Part shown: positions 12,781 through 26,131 of the stretch, in pieces
Layout: the number at the start of each line of letters is the position of its first letter
How positions within the stretch are numbered: position 1 is the stretch's first letter
NCBI GenBank assembly: GCA_016946835.1
Contig: JACVTC010000080.1
Location: 232,501 to 296,500, forward strand
Origin: Neocallimastix lanati (nom. inval.)
Lineage: Eukaryota > Neocallimastigomycota > Neocallimastigomycetes > Neocallimastigales > Neocallimastigaceae
Length of the DNA stretch: 64,000 nt
Direction of reading: 5' to 3'
The notes under the pieces: model-generated
What the model was told of the DNA's origin: nothing
The model's database searches: none
The model's input: the letters and a program-made list of their open reading frames with translations, nothing else
Position numbers and translations under genes: made by a program

Positions 12781-15700
12781 ATGTCAACTATACGAAGAGG
12801 TCAGCGACTTTATGGTCCTGACCATGATAAATTTGTTTTAATTTTCATTCATGATCTTGAATCTTGGACTGAAAGTAGACTATGGGAATTTTTAAGCAAA
12901 AAGATATCAAATTGTAATGAAGTTGTTCATGGAATCGTTAAAAAACACTATATTAATATGGAAAACTACTTCATCCTAAGAGTTAACTATAATAATTATA
13001 CGGATTATTTGAAGGTTATTTATTTGATTACTAAGCACTTACCTGTTAAAAGAATAAAATGGAAGATTACTTCAAGGATACGCACATTTAGCAATGTTAA
13101 TCATAATAGAACCAGGTATTATTCTGAACCCTCAATCCCCATCTCTGAAAGCCTCCTGTATGCTAACCCTTTCTCGAATACTAAATATTTCAACCTCTGT
13201 ATTAGCTGGAACATAAATGGTTGGAATTCTGAAAAACGTGACGGACTTACCAATTTTAATTCAATCTTTAATCCTATTTGTATTTGTCTTCAAGAAGTCG
13301 GTAATAGTTCATTCCTTAACTCCTTTTCTAACTCATATCCATTCCTTAATCATTATAGAACAGTACTGAGACGTGCGGACAAAAAAATCCCTGGTATGAG
13401 GGGCCTTTATATAGGTGTGCACTCCTCCTGCCAATTCACTAATGATGATTTTGAATATAAATATATACTCTCAGTAAATATATTCTCTTTTTGGGGTGTC
13501 AGATGTTCTTTAGGGAACATTTACATCCCTAGCAAAAAACACAAAGACTCTAGAGAAAAAGCGGAAACTGATTTTGCTAATTGGCTCAAGAACCATAAGA
13601 ATAACCCTTCGGCTATTGTTGGTGATTTCAACATGACTAAGCAACAACTCAAAGATCTTATTCTTAGAATTTCCCCTCAATGGTTTGTTATGGATATGGT
13701 TGGTCATCAATTTACTTGGTCTAATGGTGGAAAGAATTCTTGTATTGATTTTATAGTAGTGAACGATAAATTAAGAAATTATCTGAATATTGCTTCTGTA
13801 TGCTACTCTTTTAACGACATCTCTGACCATTTACCACTTATTCTTTCTTGTAAAAAAATATCTCCTGATGGTTTTGTTACTCCCCCTCGGGATAAACAAA
13901 TTAAGTGGTCTAATCGAATTTGTAGGGATAAACGTGAAGCAATCTTCTCTCATAATAAATTCACATGTTTACTGGATGAATTTGAACATAATGATAATCT
14001 AGACTCTAATACAATGGTTAAAAAACTTCTTGACACAGCAAATAAAATAGGCGATGACATTCAAGCAAGAGTTCCTACAAATTTACAGGGTTCAGCGTTC
14101 CATTGTCCTGCTTATATTAAGAAATTATCACATGAAAAACATTTATTTTATAAAAGGATTAAAAATTTTAAACTTCGTAATGATTTGTCAAATCTTCAAG
14201 AATTTTGTGATCTCTCAAAAGAATATAGAGTTCTTTCTGATTATATCATTAGTATTAAAAGAAATATTAGGAATATTAGATTTAAAAATTTGATTCATTC
14301 CATTGGCGAATGTTTCTTAAAAAATGATGCCCAGCGTGGTTGGTCTGGACTTAAGAAAATTTCTAAACCTTCTTACTCTCCTTCCCAATCACCTGTATAC
14401 ATTAAAGATAAAGAAGGTAATGTTCTAGTATCCCAAGAAGATCAACTCAATCGTTTTGCAGAACACTATGAAGAACTTGCTTCTGATATAACTGGTCACA
14501 GTCTTAATGAAAATTATTGGAAAAGAATACTTAATAATTCTTCTACTCCTCAGGAATCATGGGATATTAATCAACCTATTTCCATGTCAGAAATTCATTC
14601 AACTGTTCTTTCAATGAAAAATAACAAAGCACCTGGTCCTGATGGTGTACCTACAGAATTTTTTAAAGCATTTTTTAATTCTGAGAGTAGAAATTCTTCT
14701 CAGGATGACTCTAATCAAGAGGTTACTTATTCCGATTGTGCAAAGTGTCTGTTATTACTTTTTAATAAAATTTGGGATGGTGACTTTCCTAATGAATGGA
14801 ACTCTGCTTCTATTGTTTCTATTCCTAAAAAAGGGGATCTTTCAGATTGTAATAATTATCGTGGTATTTCACTCATCAATGTAGGTTTAAAAATTCTATC
14901 AAAAATTGTCACTAAAAGAATATCGGACTATGCTTTTTCTAATGGAATAATTAGACCAGAACAGTTTGGTTTTAGAAATAAAGAAGAATGTATTAGTTTA
15001 TTTGTATCCATTCGTGAAATTTGTCAAAGAAGAAAATTTAAGGATAAATTTACCTTTCTTGCCTTTCTTGACCTTAAAAAAGCTTATGATTCAGTTCCAA
15101 TTTACAATATACTTACTAAACTAAATTATCTTGGTATTCGTGGTAAATGCCTTCAATTCATTACTAATCTATACCTTACCTCGAAAGCTTGTGCAAACTT
15201 TAATGGTAAACTTTCAAAAGAATTTCCAATACACCGTGGTGTTCGCCAAGGGTGTCCTCTCTCTCCTATTTTATTCAATATATTTATCAATGATATTTTT
15301 GATAAATGTAAAAGTTATGGTGTGATTACTGAAAAGAAAAAGTGTTGTGGTGGATTATTTGCTGATGATATTGTATTATTAGCTCCTACAAAATCTTCAC
15401 TTAAAAACCTTTTGAATATTGCTCATGATTGGGGTATTAAAAATGAAATGACCTTTGGAATCAATAAATGCGCTACACTAGTTGTTAAACCAAAGAATTT
15501 TATACCTTCAAGACATTATGAAAATCCTACTTTTAGACTTGGTATGAACTATATACCAAGCACTAATCAATATACATATCTTGGTATACCTTTTAATGAA
15601 TCGTTGGATTGAAAACCTATTATTGCTAAGATGAATAGTAAAATTAATTATACAGTTAACTCTTTCTTTAGTTTTTTAACCAATAGGAATGTTCCTTTCT

Positions 15701-16866
15701 ACTTTAAAACTCGTATACTAGTTTCTTTTGTCCTTAGTTCAGTTCTTTATTATGCTCCCTTACTTGGTTCAAATAAAAAGAATACTGAAAAAGCTCAAAC
15801 TGCTTTTAATCGAGGTTTGTACTGGAGCTTCGGGTTTAAAAATAAAACCTCCAATACTTCAATTTACAATATGTCTAAGGAACTTTCTATACCTCCTGTA
15901 GCTAGTTTTTGTGCTAAGGCGATGATTCGATGCTTTAAAAAGTGGAAAGATTCTTCTTGTATTATTTCTCATTTAGTCAAAAATATACCTACACTTTCTC
16001 ACTATTCTTGGACGAAAAAAGCACGGAGTTTAGCAGTACACAAGCACAATAATAAACTTCCTGGAGAAATAAGGAAGTTTTACTGGGAAAATATTCATTA
16101 TTCAAGCACTCCTGCGATCAGATCTACAAAATACAAGAAATTTAAATTTGGTTTTAAAAAATTTATTCAACGTCTATCACTTAAATATTCACAATTTTCT
16201 CTTGGATTTTTTTGGATTGGACGAATTAAATGTGGATTCAAATTTGATGTAAAAACGTATGTTAAAAGTAATCTAGTATCAGAAAATTGCCCAACATACT
16301 GCCCTTGTTGTGGTGAGAGTAACAGCATACCTAGTTTTACACACTGGATACTTTTATGTCCTAAATTTGAAGAATTTAGGCAACATTTCATTCCCTTTGT
16401 TGATGAAATTTTTATTAATTTTTCTCTTATTGTTCATGAGAAATCATTGAACATTCCTGATGATAAAGAGGAAGATTTTGATGATAATATCAATTTTTAC
16501 GTGCTGTGTCTCCTTCTTGGCGGAAATGCAGTATTTGAAATCTTAAAGATCGGCTCGGGGGAAAGAAGGCGATATATTAATAATATTTTTCAATCACCTT
16601 CGAACGAGTCTTCTTTCCCGATTTCATATTTTGTGGAGCTTGCGGAATTCCTTACTAACGTTATGCCTATTGTGATTGGTGATTTTTACACCATGATCGA
16701 TTTGTATAGTGTTAGACCTACCGTTGTCAAGAGCGTCGACGTCGTAACGATAAGGCAAAGAAGAAATTCTGATACAGATTCGAATGATAATTTTCATCCA
16801 CATGGAGTTATCTTCGATGAATGGGAAGAGTTAGAGGCCATTTCGTCCTCGAATCTCATAACGTAG
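12781..16866 (+). pseudogene. LINE polyprotein: RRM-like, APE endonuclease, reverse transcriptase, zinc motif
   Basis: A single frame of 1361 codons is interrupted only by TGA at 15610-15612; codons on both sides stay in phase. Residues 1-110 resemble an RNA-recognition fold (FVLIFIHDLESW). Residues about 137-355 are an APE-type endonuclease: ISWNINGW, CLQEVGNS, VGDFNM, CIDFIVVND and ISDHLPL. Residues about 610-880 are reverse transcriptase: NNKAPGPDGVP, FLAFLDLKKAYDSVP, GVRQGCPLSPILFN and FADD near residue 858. The C-terminal part carries CPTYCPCCGE then THWILLCP, a Cys-Cys-His-Cys motif as in other LINEs (about residue 1170), and a conserved KSVDVV tail. The endonuclease would nick the target and the polymerase copy the element RNA. 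In related copies here the stop aligns with a leucine codon, so one base change would explain it. Functional only if the stop is read through, otherwise a recently dead copy. Confidence 0.9.
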
Positions 16867-16963
16867 TTTTTTAATATTAATATAAAAAAAAATAATTTTC
16901 ATGTATTTAAACTTCATGTATTTTTTAAAAAAAAAAATATTATTAAATAAAGTTTATTCCTAG

Positions 16964-16999
<36 letters not shown>

Positions 17000-17001
<2 letters not shown>

Positions 17002-18948
17002 AATATGGACTTAAAATAATTTTATTAGGTCAAAGCAATTTGGATTTCGTACAAAAGAAGAATGTGTTAGTTTATTTATTTCAATTCGAGAAATTTGTCA
17101 AAGGCGTAAAAATGATAATAAAGAAACTTACCTTGCTTTTCTGGATTTAAAAAAGGCATATGATTCTGTTCCAATAGGTAATATTTTATATAAATTAGAA
17201 GCTTTAGGTATTAGAGGTAAATGTTATCAATTTATAAAAAATCTATATATGACTTCCAAAGCCAGTGTTAAAATTGATGATCAATATTCGGAATCTTTTA
17301 ATATTATGAAAGGAGTTAGACAAGGTTGTCCACTATCACCAATTCTTTTCAATCTTTTTATTAATGACATTTTTAATGATGTTTCAGAACTTGGAATTCC
17401 TTTAGGCCAATCTAGATGTTACTAAAGCTTTCTTTTCTGTTAGTAAATTTCTTTCAAATTCCAAAATTCCTATTCCATTTAAGAAGATTATAATTAACTC
17501 TTATGTACTTAGTAAAGTCTCTTTCTTTGCACCTTTACTTGGTTCAAATAAAACTAGAACAAATAATACTCAGAAATTAATTAATAAAGGATTAAGATGG
17601 ATTGCAGGTTTACAAAAAGCCAAATCATTTATTAATGTATATTCTATTTCAAAAGATTTAAATATTCCTCCATTGTCAGCTAAGTGTGCTTTGTCTCAAG
17701 TCAAATGTTTTGATAAATGGAAAGATTCAAATTGTATTATTTCCTATTTAGTTAATAATATTCCAAAAATCTTGAAAATATACATGGACAAAAGAAAGTA
17801 AAACTCTTAAACGTAAACTAGAGAAAAGAGGTAATAACGATAATAAAATCAAGGATTTTTATTGGAAAAGAGATTTGAAAATCAATTCTATTAAAGCTGA
17901 GTTTTATGACAAAAACAAATTCGAAGAAACATCAAAATTTATAAAACTTTGTTATGAATATCCTGATCTTTCATATGGTTTCTATTGGCTATTGAGAGCA
18001 CGAAGCGGATATAGATTAGACGCTAGAATTGCTAAAGCTTTAAAAAATAATAGATCAAATGTGTCCTAATTTTTGTCCCTGTTGTAAAAGTAATAAACAA
18101 TGGATAAGTCATTGGTTAATTGATTGTCCATTTTTCAATCATATTCGTAGTAAGGTTAATGATAAAGTTTTATTTTTATATAATTCTTTTTACCGTGGCA
18201 ACCTAACAAATGATATCGTTAATAGTAATAATGATAATAGTAATAGTAATAATAGTATTAGTAATAATAGTAATAGTAATAATAGTAATAGTAATAATAG
18301 TAATAGTAATAATAGTTATGGTAATATTAGTAATAGTATTTTTAGTAATGTTAGTAATAGTATTGAAAATAATGTGTATATTGATTCTAGTGTGTGTGAA
18401 AAAGTGTTTAATTTCCTTCTTGGAGGTCGAAGTATTAGTAACAGTACAAGGGAATGAGAGGATCTATTTAAGTGCCAGATGAAATCAGGTGCTTATTCTG
18501 ATACTCCGTTCTTAGTGGTTACTGCGGCACTTCTCCAATCGATTATACCTATTGCTATTGGCCAGCAATGGTCTTTGTTCAATAGGTTCAAATCGAATCG
18601 TACTACTACTACCAAGAGCGTCAATGCTGAAGAAACAGTAAGACAGGCCAACAGGGCTAGCGCAACCAATGAAGATCATAATTTTGTATCTTAAAATTAT
18701 GATTAACATTGCGAAATCAAAATTAATTATTATACTTCAGTATAATAATGCCCTTGTGAAGTCTTACAAATATTAATTAAATGAAACTAGAATATATTAT
18801 ACCATTATTTTATTTTCTTTTGTGTTTTATTTTTTGTTTATTTTTTTATCTTTTTTTTTTTATTATTTTGTTACATGTATTTTTATCAAATATTTAATTA
18901 ATAAAGATGAAACAAGTTTGCTGCCGTTAAAAAAAAAAAAAAAAAAAA
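17000..18948 (+). mobile_element. LINE subfamily C, truncated and deleted copy 1
   Basis: It directly abuts the poly(A) tail of the subfamily B element. It starts in reverse transcriptase (text for QFGFRTKEECVSLF, then AFLDLKKAYDSVP and GVRQGCPLSPILFN). Just before the FADD box, at about 17418, it jumps to the region encoding TKAFFSVSKF, so the catalytic site is lost. The C-terminal part follows with frameshifts at about 17780 and 18060. It includes the zinc motif CPNFCPCC and an Asn/Ser repeat tract (18215-18360), and ends with KSVNAEE, AATAAA and a 20-base poly(A) at 18929-18948. It is a third subfamily: the tail lacks the GTCGAC palindrome found in A and B. Confidence 0.88.
18215..18365 (+). 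repeat. AATAGTAATAGT repeat within LINE C
   Basis: A degenerate 12-base repeat encodes an Asn/Ser-rich spacer downstream of the zinc motif. The second subfamily C copy keeps only the first part of this tract (19922-19950), so the length differs between copies. Confidence 0.85.
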
Positions 18949-19985
18949 GTGTGCAACGATGGTGATTCGACCAGACACACCTCTTTTTCAAAATAAAAGA
19001 GATCCTACTTTTTATCTTGCTGGTCAACCAATCCCAATAACTAAATGTTATATCTATTTAGGTATACCATTTGATAAAAGCTTATCGTTGAACCCTATTA
19101 TTAAATTACTTAACTCTAAAGTTACTAAAGCTCTCTTTTCTGTTAGTAAATTTCTCTTAAATTCCAAAATTCCTATTCCATTTAAGAAGATTATAATTAA
19201 CTCTTATGTACTTAGTAAAGTCTCTTACTTTGCACCTTTACTTGGTTCAAATAAAGCTAGAACAAATAATACTCAGAAATTAATTAATAAAGGATTAAGA
19301 TGGATTGCAGGTTTACAAAAAGCCAAATCATTTATTAATGTATATTCTATTTCAAAAGATTTACATATTCCTCCATTGTCAGTTAAGTGTGCATTGTCTC
19401 AAGTCAAGTGTTTTGATAAATGGAAAGATTCAAATTGTATTATTTCCTATTTAGTTAATAATATTCCAAAAATCTTGAAAATATACATGGACAAAAGAAA
19501 GTAGAACTCTTAAACGTAAACTAGAGAAAAGAGGTAATAACGATAATAAAATCAAGGATCTTTATTGGAAAAGAGATATGAAAATCAATTCTATTAAAGC
19601 TGAGTTTTATGACAAAAACAAATTCGAAGAAACATCAAAATTTATAAAACTTTGTTATGAATATCCTGATCTTTCATATGGTTTCTATTGGCTATTGAGA
19701 GCACGAAGCGGATATAGATTAGATGCTAGAATTGCTAAAGCTTTAAAAAATAATAGATCAAATGTATCCTAATTTTTGTCCCTGTTGTAAAAGTAATAAA
19801 CAATGGATAAGTCATTGGTTAACTGATTGTCCATTTTTCAATCATATTCGTAGTAAGGTTAATGATAAAGTTTTATTTTTATATAATGCTTTTTACCGTG
19901 GCAACCTAACAAATGATATCGTTAATAGTAATAATGATAATAGTAATAGTAAAAAAATAATAGTATTAGTAATAATAGAGGACTT
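18949..19985 (+). mobile_element. LINE subfamily C, fragment copy 2
   Basis: It begins directly after the poly(A) of copy 1, inside the segment encoding CNDGDSTRH's equivalent in other frames but readable as MVIRPDTPLFQ from 18959, just downstream of the FADD region. It runs through text for YLGIPFDKSL and SKVSYFAPLLGSNK, nearly identical to 17420-18240. It shares both frameshifts with copy 1 (at about 19485 and 19763). It stops inside the Asn/Ser repeat without a 3' UTR or poly(A), and subfamily A sequence then takes over. The missing reverse transcriptase core means it is dead. Confidence 0.85.
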
Positions 19986-20033
19986 TATGGAGTAAATCAA
20001 ACTATATTATAAAGGATTTTATTAAATTTATTC
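19986..20033 (+). mobile_element. Short LINE subfamily A fragment (about 48 bp)
   Basis: The text TGGAGTAAATCAAAC and what follows match 10746-10795 of subfamily A copy 1 with a few changes. The scrap lies between a subfamily C fragment and the 5' UTR of a subfamily B copy, so it marks two successive breakpoints. Confidence 0.75.
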
Positions 20034-21089
20034 CCCCTCAATGATGTGGACTGTTTTTCCAGGTCCATGGAGGGTTGACGGAAAAGGAATAACCTATATT
20101 AGGTGTACTAATTACAGCTTTCTGTGATTCTGATGATAATCGATGATTATCCTTTCTAAAGTGGCTTCTAGTACGAAGAGAGATAACTGAAATACTGGAA
20201 GACTGTAGAAAGTGAACCTGATATTTTATAGTGTTTTAAACTGGATATGTAGTAACATTGGAGTTGTATAATTAATAATATCATGTAGTTTCTACGTATT
20301 AAAAACCTTTTAAATAGAGCTCCCAATTGAAATATCAAAAATGAATGGACCTTTGAAATTAGTAGATGCATTACACTTGTTGTTAAACCATAGAACTTTG
20401 TACCTTCAAGATATTAAAGAAAATCCTACATATAAGCTTGGCATGAATCATCTACCAAATTACAGAACTCTATTCAATATACATATCTTGGAATATCTTT
20501 CAATAGAAATCATTGAATTTAGAGTCAATTAATTATTGCTAAGATGAACAAAAAATTAAATTATAAGTGAAACTCTTTCTTTAGATTTTTAACTAATAAA
20601 AACATATTTTTCTTTTTAAAATTTTGTATTCATGTTTCCTTTTGTCATTAGTTCAGTTCTATTGTACTACTTTTAATAGAGAGTTGTTTTGGAGTTTTAG
20701 AATTAAAAATAAGACTGCCAATACTATTATTTATAATATGTTCAAGGAACTATTTAAACTTCCTAGTGCTTATGGTGATGTGATGATTCGATACTTTAAA
20801 TAGTGAAGAAAAAGTCTTTTTATATTATTTCTCATTTAATCAAAAATATGCCAATATTTTCACATTATTCATGAAACCAAAAAAAAAAAAAAATTATGTG
20901 AATTAACAATACCCAAACATAATAATAGACTTCCTGTTGAAATTTGAAAGCTTTACTGAGAAAATTTTCATTATTTAGGTACTCCTGTGATTAGATCAAT
21001 GAAATACAGGAAAATTAAATTTAGTTTTAAAAAAAAAAATTCATTCAACGTCAATGTCAATATACAAAAATGTTCACAATTTTCTCTCT

Positions 21090-21137
<48 letters not shown>

Positions 21138-21402
21138 TAGGGATTGGACGAATTAAATGTAGATTCAAATTTGATGTGAAACCTTATGGTAAAAACAAAC
21201 TGGTATTAGAAGATTGCCCAACATGTTGCCATTGTTCAGATGTAAATAAATAAATAACGGTATACCTAATTTTACACATTGGATAATTTTATGTCCTAAA
21301 ATTTGTGAAGCATTTAAATAGGAATTCATTCAATTTTTTGATAATATTTTTTTTTTTTTTTTTTTTTTTTGTAATTTTCTCTGATTGTTCATGAGAAATT
21401 AT
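20033..21402 (+). mobile_element. LINE subfamily B, internally deleted and decayed copy
   Basis: The 5' UTR (20033-20300) is followed directly by sequence matching the subfamily B reverse transcriptase end from about 15401, so about 3.1 kb is missing. At the join both parental sequences offer the bases TTA. Similarity then continues with many stops, insertions and homopolymer expansions (T run at 21091-21135). It passes a recognisable zinc-motif region (21210-21300) and fades after the match to TGTTCATGAGAAAT at about 21400. It is clearly older than the element at 12-17 kb. Confidence 0.82.
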
Positions 21403-22080
21403 TTTTGCTATATTATTTTACTATATCTTGTTTATTTTATTTTATTTTAATTATTGTATTTTGTTTATATATAAAAAAAATTAAATAAATTAAATAGAAT
21501 TAAATAAAATACAATAATTAAAATAAATAAATATAAAATAGAAATATTAAATAAATCATAAAAATTAATGGAAAAAATAGTGGAAAAAATATTATTATTA
21601 ATAATAAAAGAAATTCATTTGTCACACACAAAAAAAAAAATCATATTTATTATAATTATAAAATAAATCTATAATTAAATGAACCATTTATAAAATAAAA
21701 AAATAATGATAAAGAAAATAAATAGGAATAATTTATATATTTATTTATATATTTTATTATTATTTTTTTTTTTCCATATCATTGTTATTGAATTTATTTA
21801 TAGTATTATTAATAGTTATTTATTATAAATAAATAAATAAATAAAAATAAATAAATATATATATATAATATATATATATAAATAAATGTATATATATATA
21901 AATAAATATTAATAAATAAATAAATATATATATATAATTTAATGAATTTTTTTTTTTTTTTTCTATTTATTCCTAAATGTCATCACAATGAAGAAAAAGT
22001 TATGTCATAAAAAAATTAATATTTTTAATTAATGAAAAAAAATTATTAAATAAAAAAATTATTTATTATAATTAACTACT

Positions 22081-22330
22081 ATTGAGATAAGAGAATAATA
22101 CTAATAATTATTATCATGAAATTAAGATAAGAGAATAATACTAATAATTATTATCATGAAATTAAGATAAGAGAATAATACTAATAATTATTATCATGAA
22201 ATAATGATATAGAATAAAGTTAATTGTTATATTGAAATTTCTATATTGAATAATTCTAATAATTATTATTATGAAGTAGTGATAAAGAATAAAACTAATA
22301 AGTATTATTATGAAACAATAATATAGAATA
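22081..22330. repeat. 40-bp tandem repeat, three good copies plus decayed ones
   Basis: Units start at 22081, 22121 and 22161 with the text GATAAGAGAATAATACTAAT. They are nearly identical over 40 bases. Further degenerate copies with the AATTATTATTATGAA core extend to about 22330. Confidence 0.88.
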
Positions 22331-22463
22331 AAATTTTAATAATATTCATTATATATATTAACTACAAATAAAATGAAAATCTATATAAATCATTAAAGTT
22401 TAAAAGACTACCTTGTATGCCTGCATAAAAATTTAAAATTAATATAGAAATTAATAAAATAAA

Positions 22464-22510
<47 letters not shown>

Positions 22511-24325
22511 GAATTATTTTGATTTTTAATTTTTTTATAAATTTTTTATTAATAAAAAAAAAGATATTTTTTTAAAAAAAATTGCTTTAATGTTTAATTA
22601 ATACATATTTTATAAGGTACTATAAAAGTAATGGAATAAAATAGTAATAATTAAACAAAAAAAAAAAAAAAGGGATTCTATAAACCTCTAAGGTGACATT
22701 TACCTAATGAAAAATGATGATTTTGAAAGATAATACAAAAAAAAATTATCTATTCAATTCCAATTCATTAATTCAAAACAAAAACAAAAAAAAAAAAAAA
22801 AATAGAAATTATTTATTTTAATTCTCATTCCTTTCTCATATTCAAAAAAAAAAAAAAAAAAAAAAAAAGTTTATTAATCAAATTTTTATTATTTAATTTA
22901 GAATAGCTTTTCTAATTATTATTTTTTTCGACTATATATTATAAAAGTTTTAGGTTAATTAGGGATTATTTAGTTTGTCCTATCTTCATATTATTTATAT
23001 CCTATTAATCTATTAAAAATTATATATATCTATCTTATTTTTTATTATCATTATTATTACTTTTTTTTTTATTAAAATATCAAAAAAAATAATTTATTAT
23101 TTTTTAATAATAAAACTTTACATACGATGACTGATGACTTTTTTATATTTGAGGGACTTTTCTTTTTCACTTCTATTATTAAATATTCAATTGTAATGAC
23201 AAACATATTAGGGAAAATTCATTTTTTTAATATTTTATTTTTAAAATTTTATATATTTTAATTGCAATGGATTGTTGACTTCATCTAAAATAGTTTAATT
23301 ATAATTAAATGAATAATTAATATTTAATTAAATAAAAAATATAAGATTTATTTAAAGTAATATTTATTCATTCATTAAAATTTAATATTTTAATCTAATC
23401 CGTTTAAAAATCATACTATTAATTTTGTGTTAAAATAATCACATTTTATTTTATATTTTTATATTATTAATATTATTCTTTTATATTCTTATATTATTAT
23501 CAATATTATATTCTTATATTAATATTTTATTCTTATATTTTTATGTTGTGTAACATTTATCTATGTGTATTAATTCATAGAATTATCACATGATTAAATA
23601 TGTAATTTTTACTATAAAAAAATAATTATTTTTATTATCTTAAAAAAAATGAGTTCTTTACATTAATAAAATTTATGTATTAAATAAATACAAAAATAAA
23701 TAAAGTTTATTATAAAAAACACACATACTTTTCTCATTTTGCTTTAAATTTTTTTTTATTAATTATATTAAACTTTAATTATTATTGAATAATCTCCAAA
23801 TTGGAATTGAAAGTTACACTAATTTTTTTTTTTCAGTTTTAATCATCATTTTTAATTTTTAAATTTAACCAATAATATTCGAGTCTTTTCTTTTTTTTTA
23901 TTAAAAAATAAAAATAAAAATAAAAATAATTATTATTTATTATTTATATATTTAAAAATTTAAAAAAAAAAAAAAAGTTAAAAAGAAATGAGAGAAAAAG
24001 AATAATGGTATATTGTTGTTATTGTTGTTATTGTTGTTGTAAATAAAAAAAAAATAAAAAGAAGAAGAAAAAAATTTTTTATTTCTTTTCTTTTCTTTTA
24101 TTTTTTATAATTGAAAATATTTATTGTGAGTATCTTTGGAATATTATCTTATAATTGGGAATCTTTTATTGTGTTTTTTATTTTTAATTAAAATTTTGTA
24201 TTAATATTAAATTTACAAAAAAACAAAAAAAATTTTTTTTAAATATGATAATACAAATTATTAATAAATAATAAATAATAAAAAAATAAATAATAAATAA
24301 TAAATAAATAAATAAATAAATAATA

Positions 24326-24438
24326 ACTGAATAATAAATAAATAAATAATAACTGAATAATAAATAAATAAATAATAACTGAATAATAAATAAATAAATA
24401 ATAACTGAATAATAAATAAATAAATAATAACTGAATAA

Positions 24439-24517
<79 letters not shown>

Positions 24518-24518
24518 A
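24326..24518. repeat. 26-bp tandem repeat running into AAAT microsatellite
   Basis: Five units of exactly 26 bases start with ACTGAATAATAAATAAAT at 24326, 24352, 24378, 24404 and 24430. A pure AAAT run then reaches 24518. Confidence 0.88.
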
Positions 24519-25380
24519 TGGAATATAATTATTTTTTTTTTTTTTTTAAATTCTTCATCAAAATTTTATTGTCGCTCTACGAAATATAAAAAAAAATTAT
24601 TTTTTTTAATTTTTTTTTTGTATTTAATTAAAAATAATTTATTTCATTCGATAGAAATTCTCAAGTTTTCAAATTTAGTACAAAATAATTAAAAAAGAAA
24701 AAAGAAAAAAATTTATTTATTTATTTAATATTTATTTATTTATTTTTCGTTCATAATTATTATGATTATGATTAACGATTATAAATTTTTTTAAAATAAA
24801 TAAATAAATAAATAATAAATGAATAAATATAAATAAATAAATAACTAATTTAAATAAATAAATATATAATAAATAAATAAATAACTAATTTAAATAAATA
24901 AATAAATATAATAATAATAATAATAAATAAATAAATAAATATAATAATAATAAATAATTATTAAATAAATAAATAATTTAAATAATTAAATATAAATAAA
25001 TAAATAAATAAATAAATAAATATTAATTATATAATTTTTATTATACAATATTTTTATATCTAAATATTTAGATATTACTATTTAAATTTAATTGATATAT
25101 AAACATATATAAACATTTATAAATCTATTTATTATTTATATTAAAATCAAATCAAAGTTTAAATTTTATTTGTAAAATATAATAAAAAGAAAAAGTTAAA
25201 AGTGGAAGCTTTAAAAAAAAAAAAACAAAAAACAAAAATACCAAATAAATATAATAAAAATAAAATTTAATTTAAAAATAAATTATAAATAAAGATAATA
25301 ATAATAATAAAAATAAATAGATATAATAATAAATATAAAATTAAAAAATAATTTAATAAAAATAAATATAAATATTTAAA

Positions 25381-26091
25381 ATGTTTAATAAATCTGAAAA
25401 AGATAGTAACTATTTTTGTTGCCTTTGTATATCCAAGGATAAATCAGTTAAAATCTGTACCGTTTTATTAATTGTAAGTCACTCAATATTTTACTTTATT
25501 ATAGAGATTTATATTATGTATATAAGATACAAGTTCTCTAAGATATATAATATATAATATATATATATTTATTTAAAAAACAAAAATATAATAAAAAACA
25601 AAAAAATAATATTTGTTCCTTATTATTATTATTATTTTTTTCAAATAATTAAAATAAAAATATATTAAAATGTTATTTTTATAAAAATTTATTTTTAATA
25701 TAATTGATGTTGTAAAAATGGATACTTTACATATATTTAATAAATAAACAAAAACCAACGAAAAAAAAAAAAAAAAGTTATGGTATATTTGTTTAACAAT
25801 ATATTCGGCAATCTTTTATGGTTTCTATTTAAAATTTTTATATGTAATAATATATATTATTACAATAATAATTCTTTGTTTTTTACTTATAGGAATAAAA
25901 AAGGTCAGTATATATTTATATATAATATATATATATATATATATAATTTTTTTTTTAATTAATACATCTCTAATAAGTAATAATAAAAAATAAAAACAAA
26001 CGAAAAAATATTCGGCAATATAAAAAATTTTATTAACATAAATTAATTTATCAATTGTTTACAACTACTTCTATTGTATATATATATATAT

Positions 26092-26131
<40 letters not shown>

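Larger units (their letters stand above)
12054..16999 (+). mobile_element. Near full-length APE-type LINE, subfamily B
   Basis: This is the most complete retrotransposon in the window, about 4.95 kb. It has a 5' UTR (12054-12780), one long reading frame (12781-16866), a short 3' UTR with AATAAA and a poly(A) tail of 33 bases (16967-16999). The 5' boundary is placed where similarity starts to the second 5' UTR copy at about 20033. The frame combines an N-terminal RNA-binding-like region, endonuclease, reverse transcriptase and a C-terminal zinc-knuckle-like motif. One in-frame TGA is the only visible lesion. Flanking target-site duplications could not be recognised because the surroundings are A/T-rich. 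Confidence 0.9.
21403..25380. other. AT-rich intergenic region with tandem repeats
   Basis: No coding sequence is supported in these 4 kb. It contains an ATT run (about 22464-22510), long A or T tracts and the two tandem arrays listed separately. A TTG/TTA run at 24010-24040 and the motif TGACTGATGAC at 23128 are the only more complex patches. Confidence 0.7.

Noticed and set aside
20971-21253. Small frames with poly-Lys or poly-Phe
   Set aside because: They lie in a decayed LINE copy with an expanded T run.
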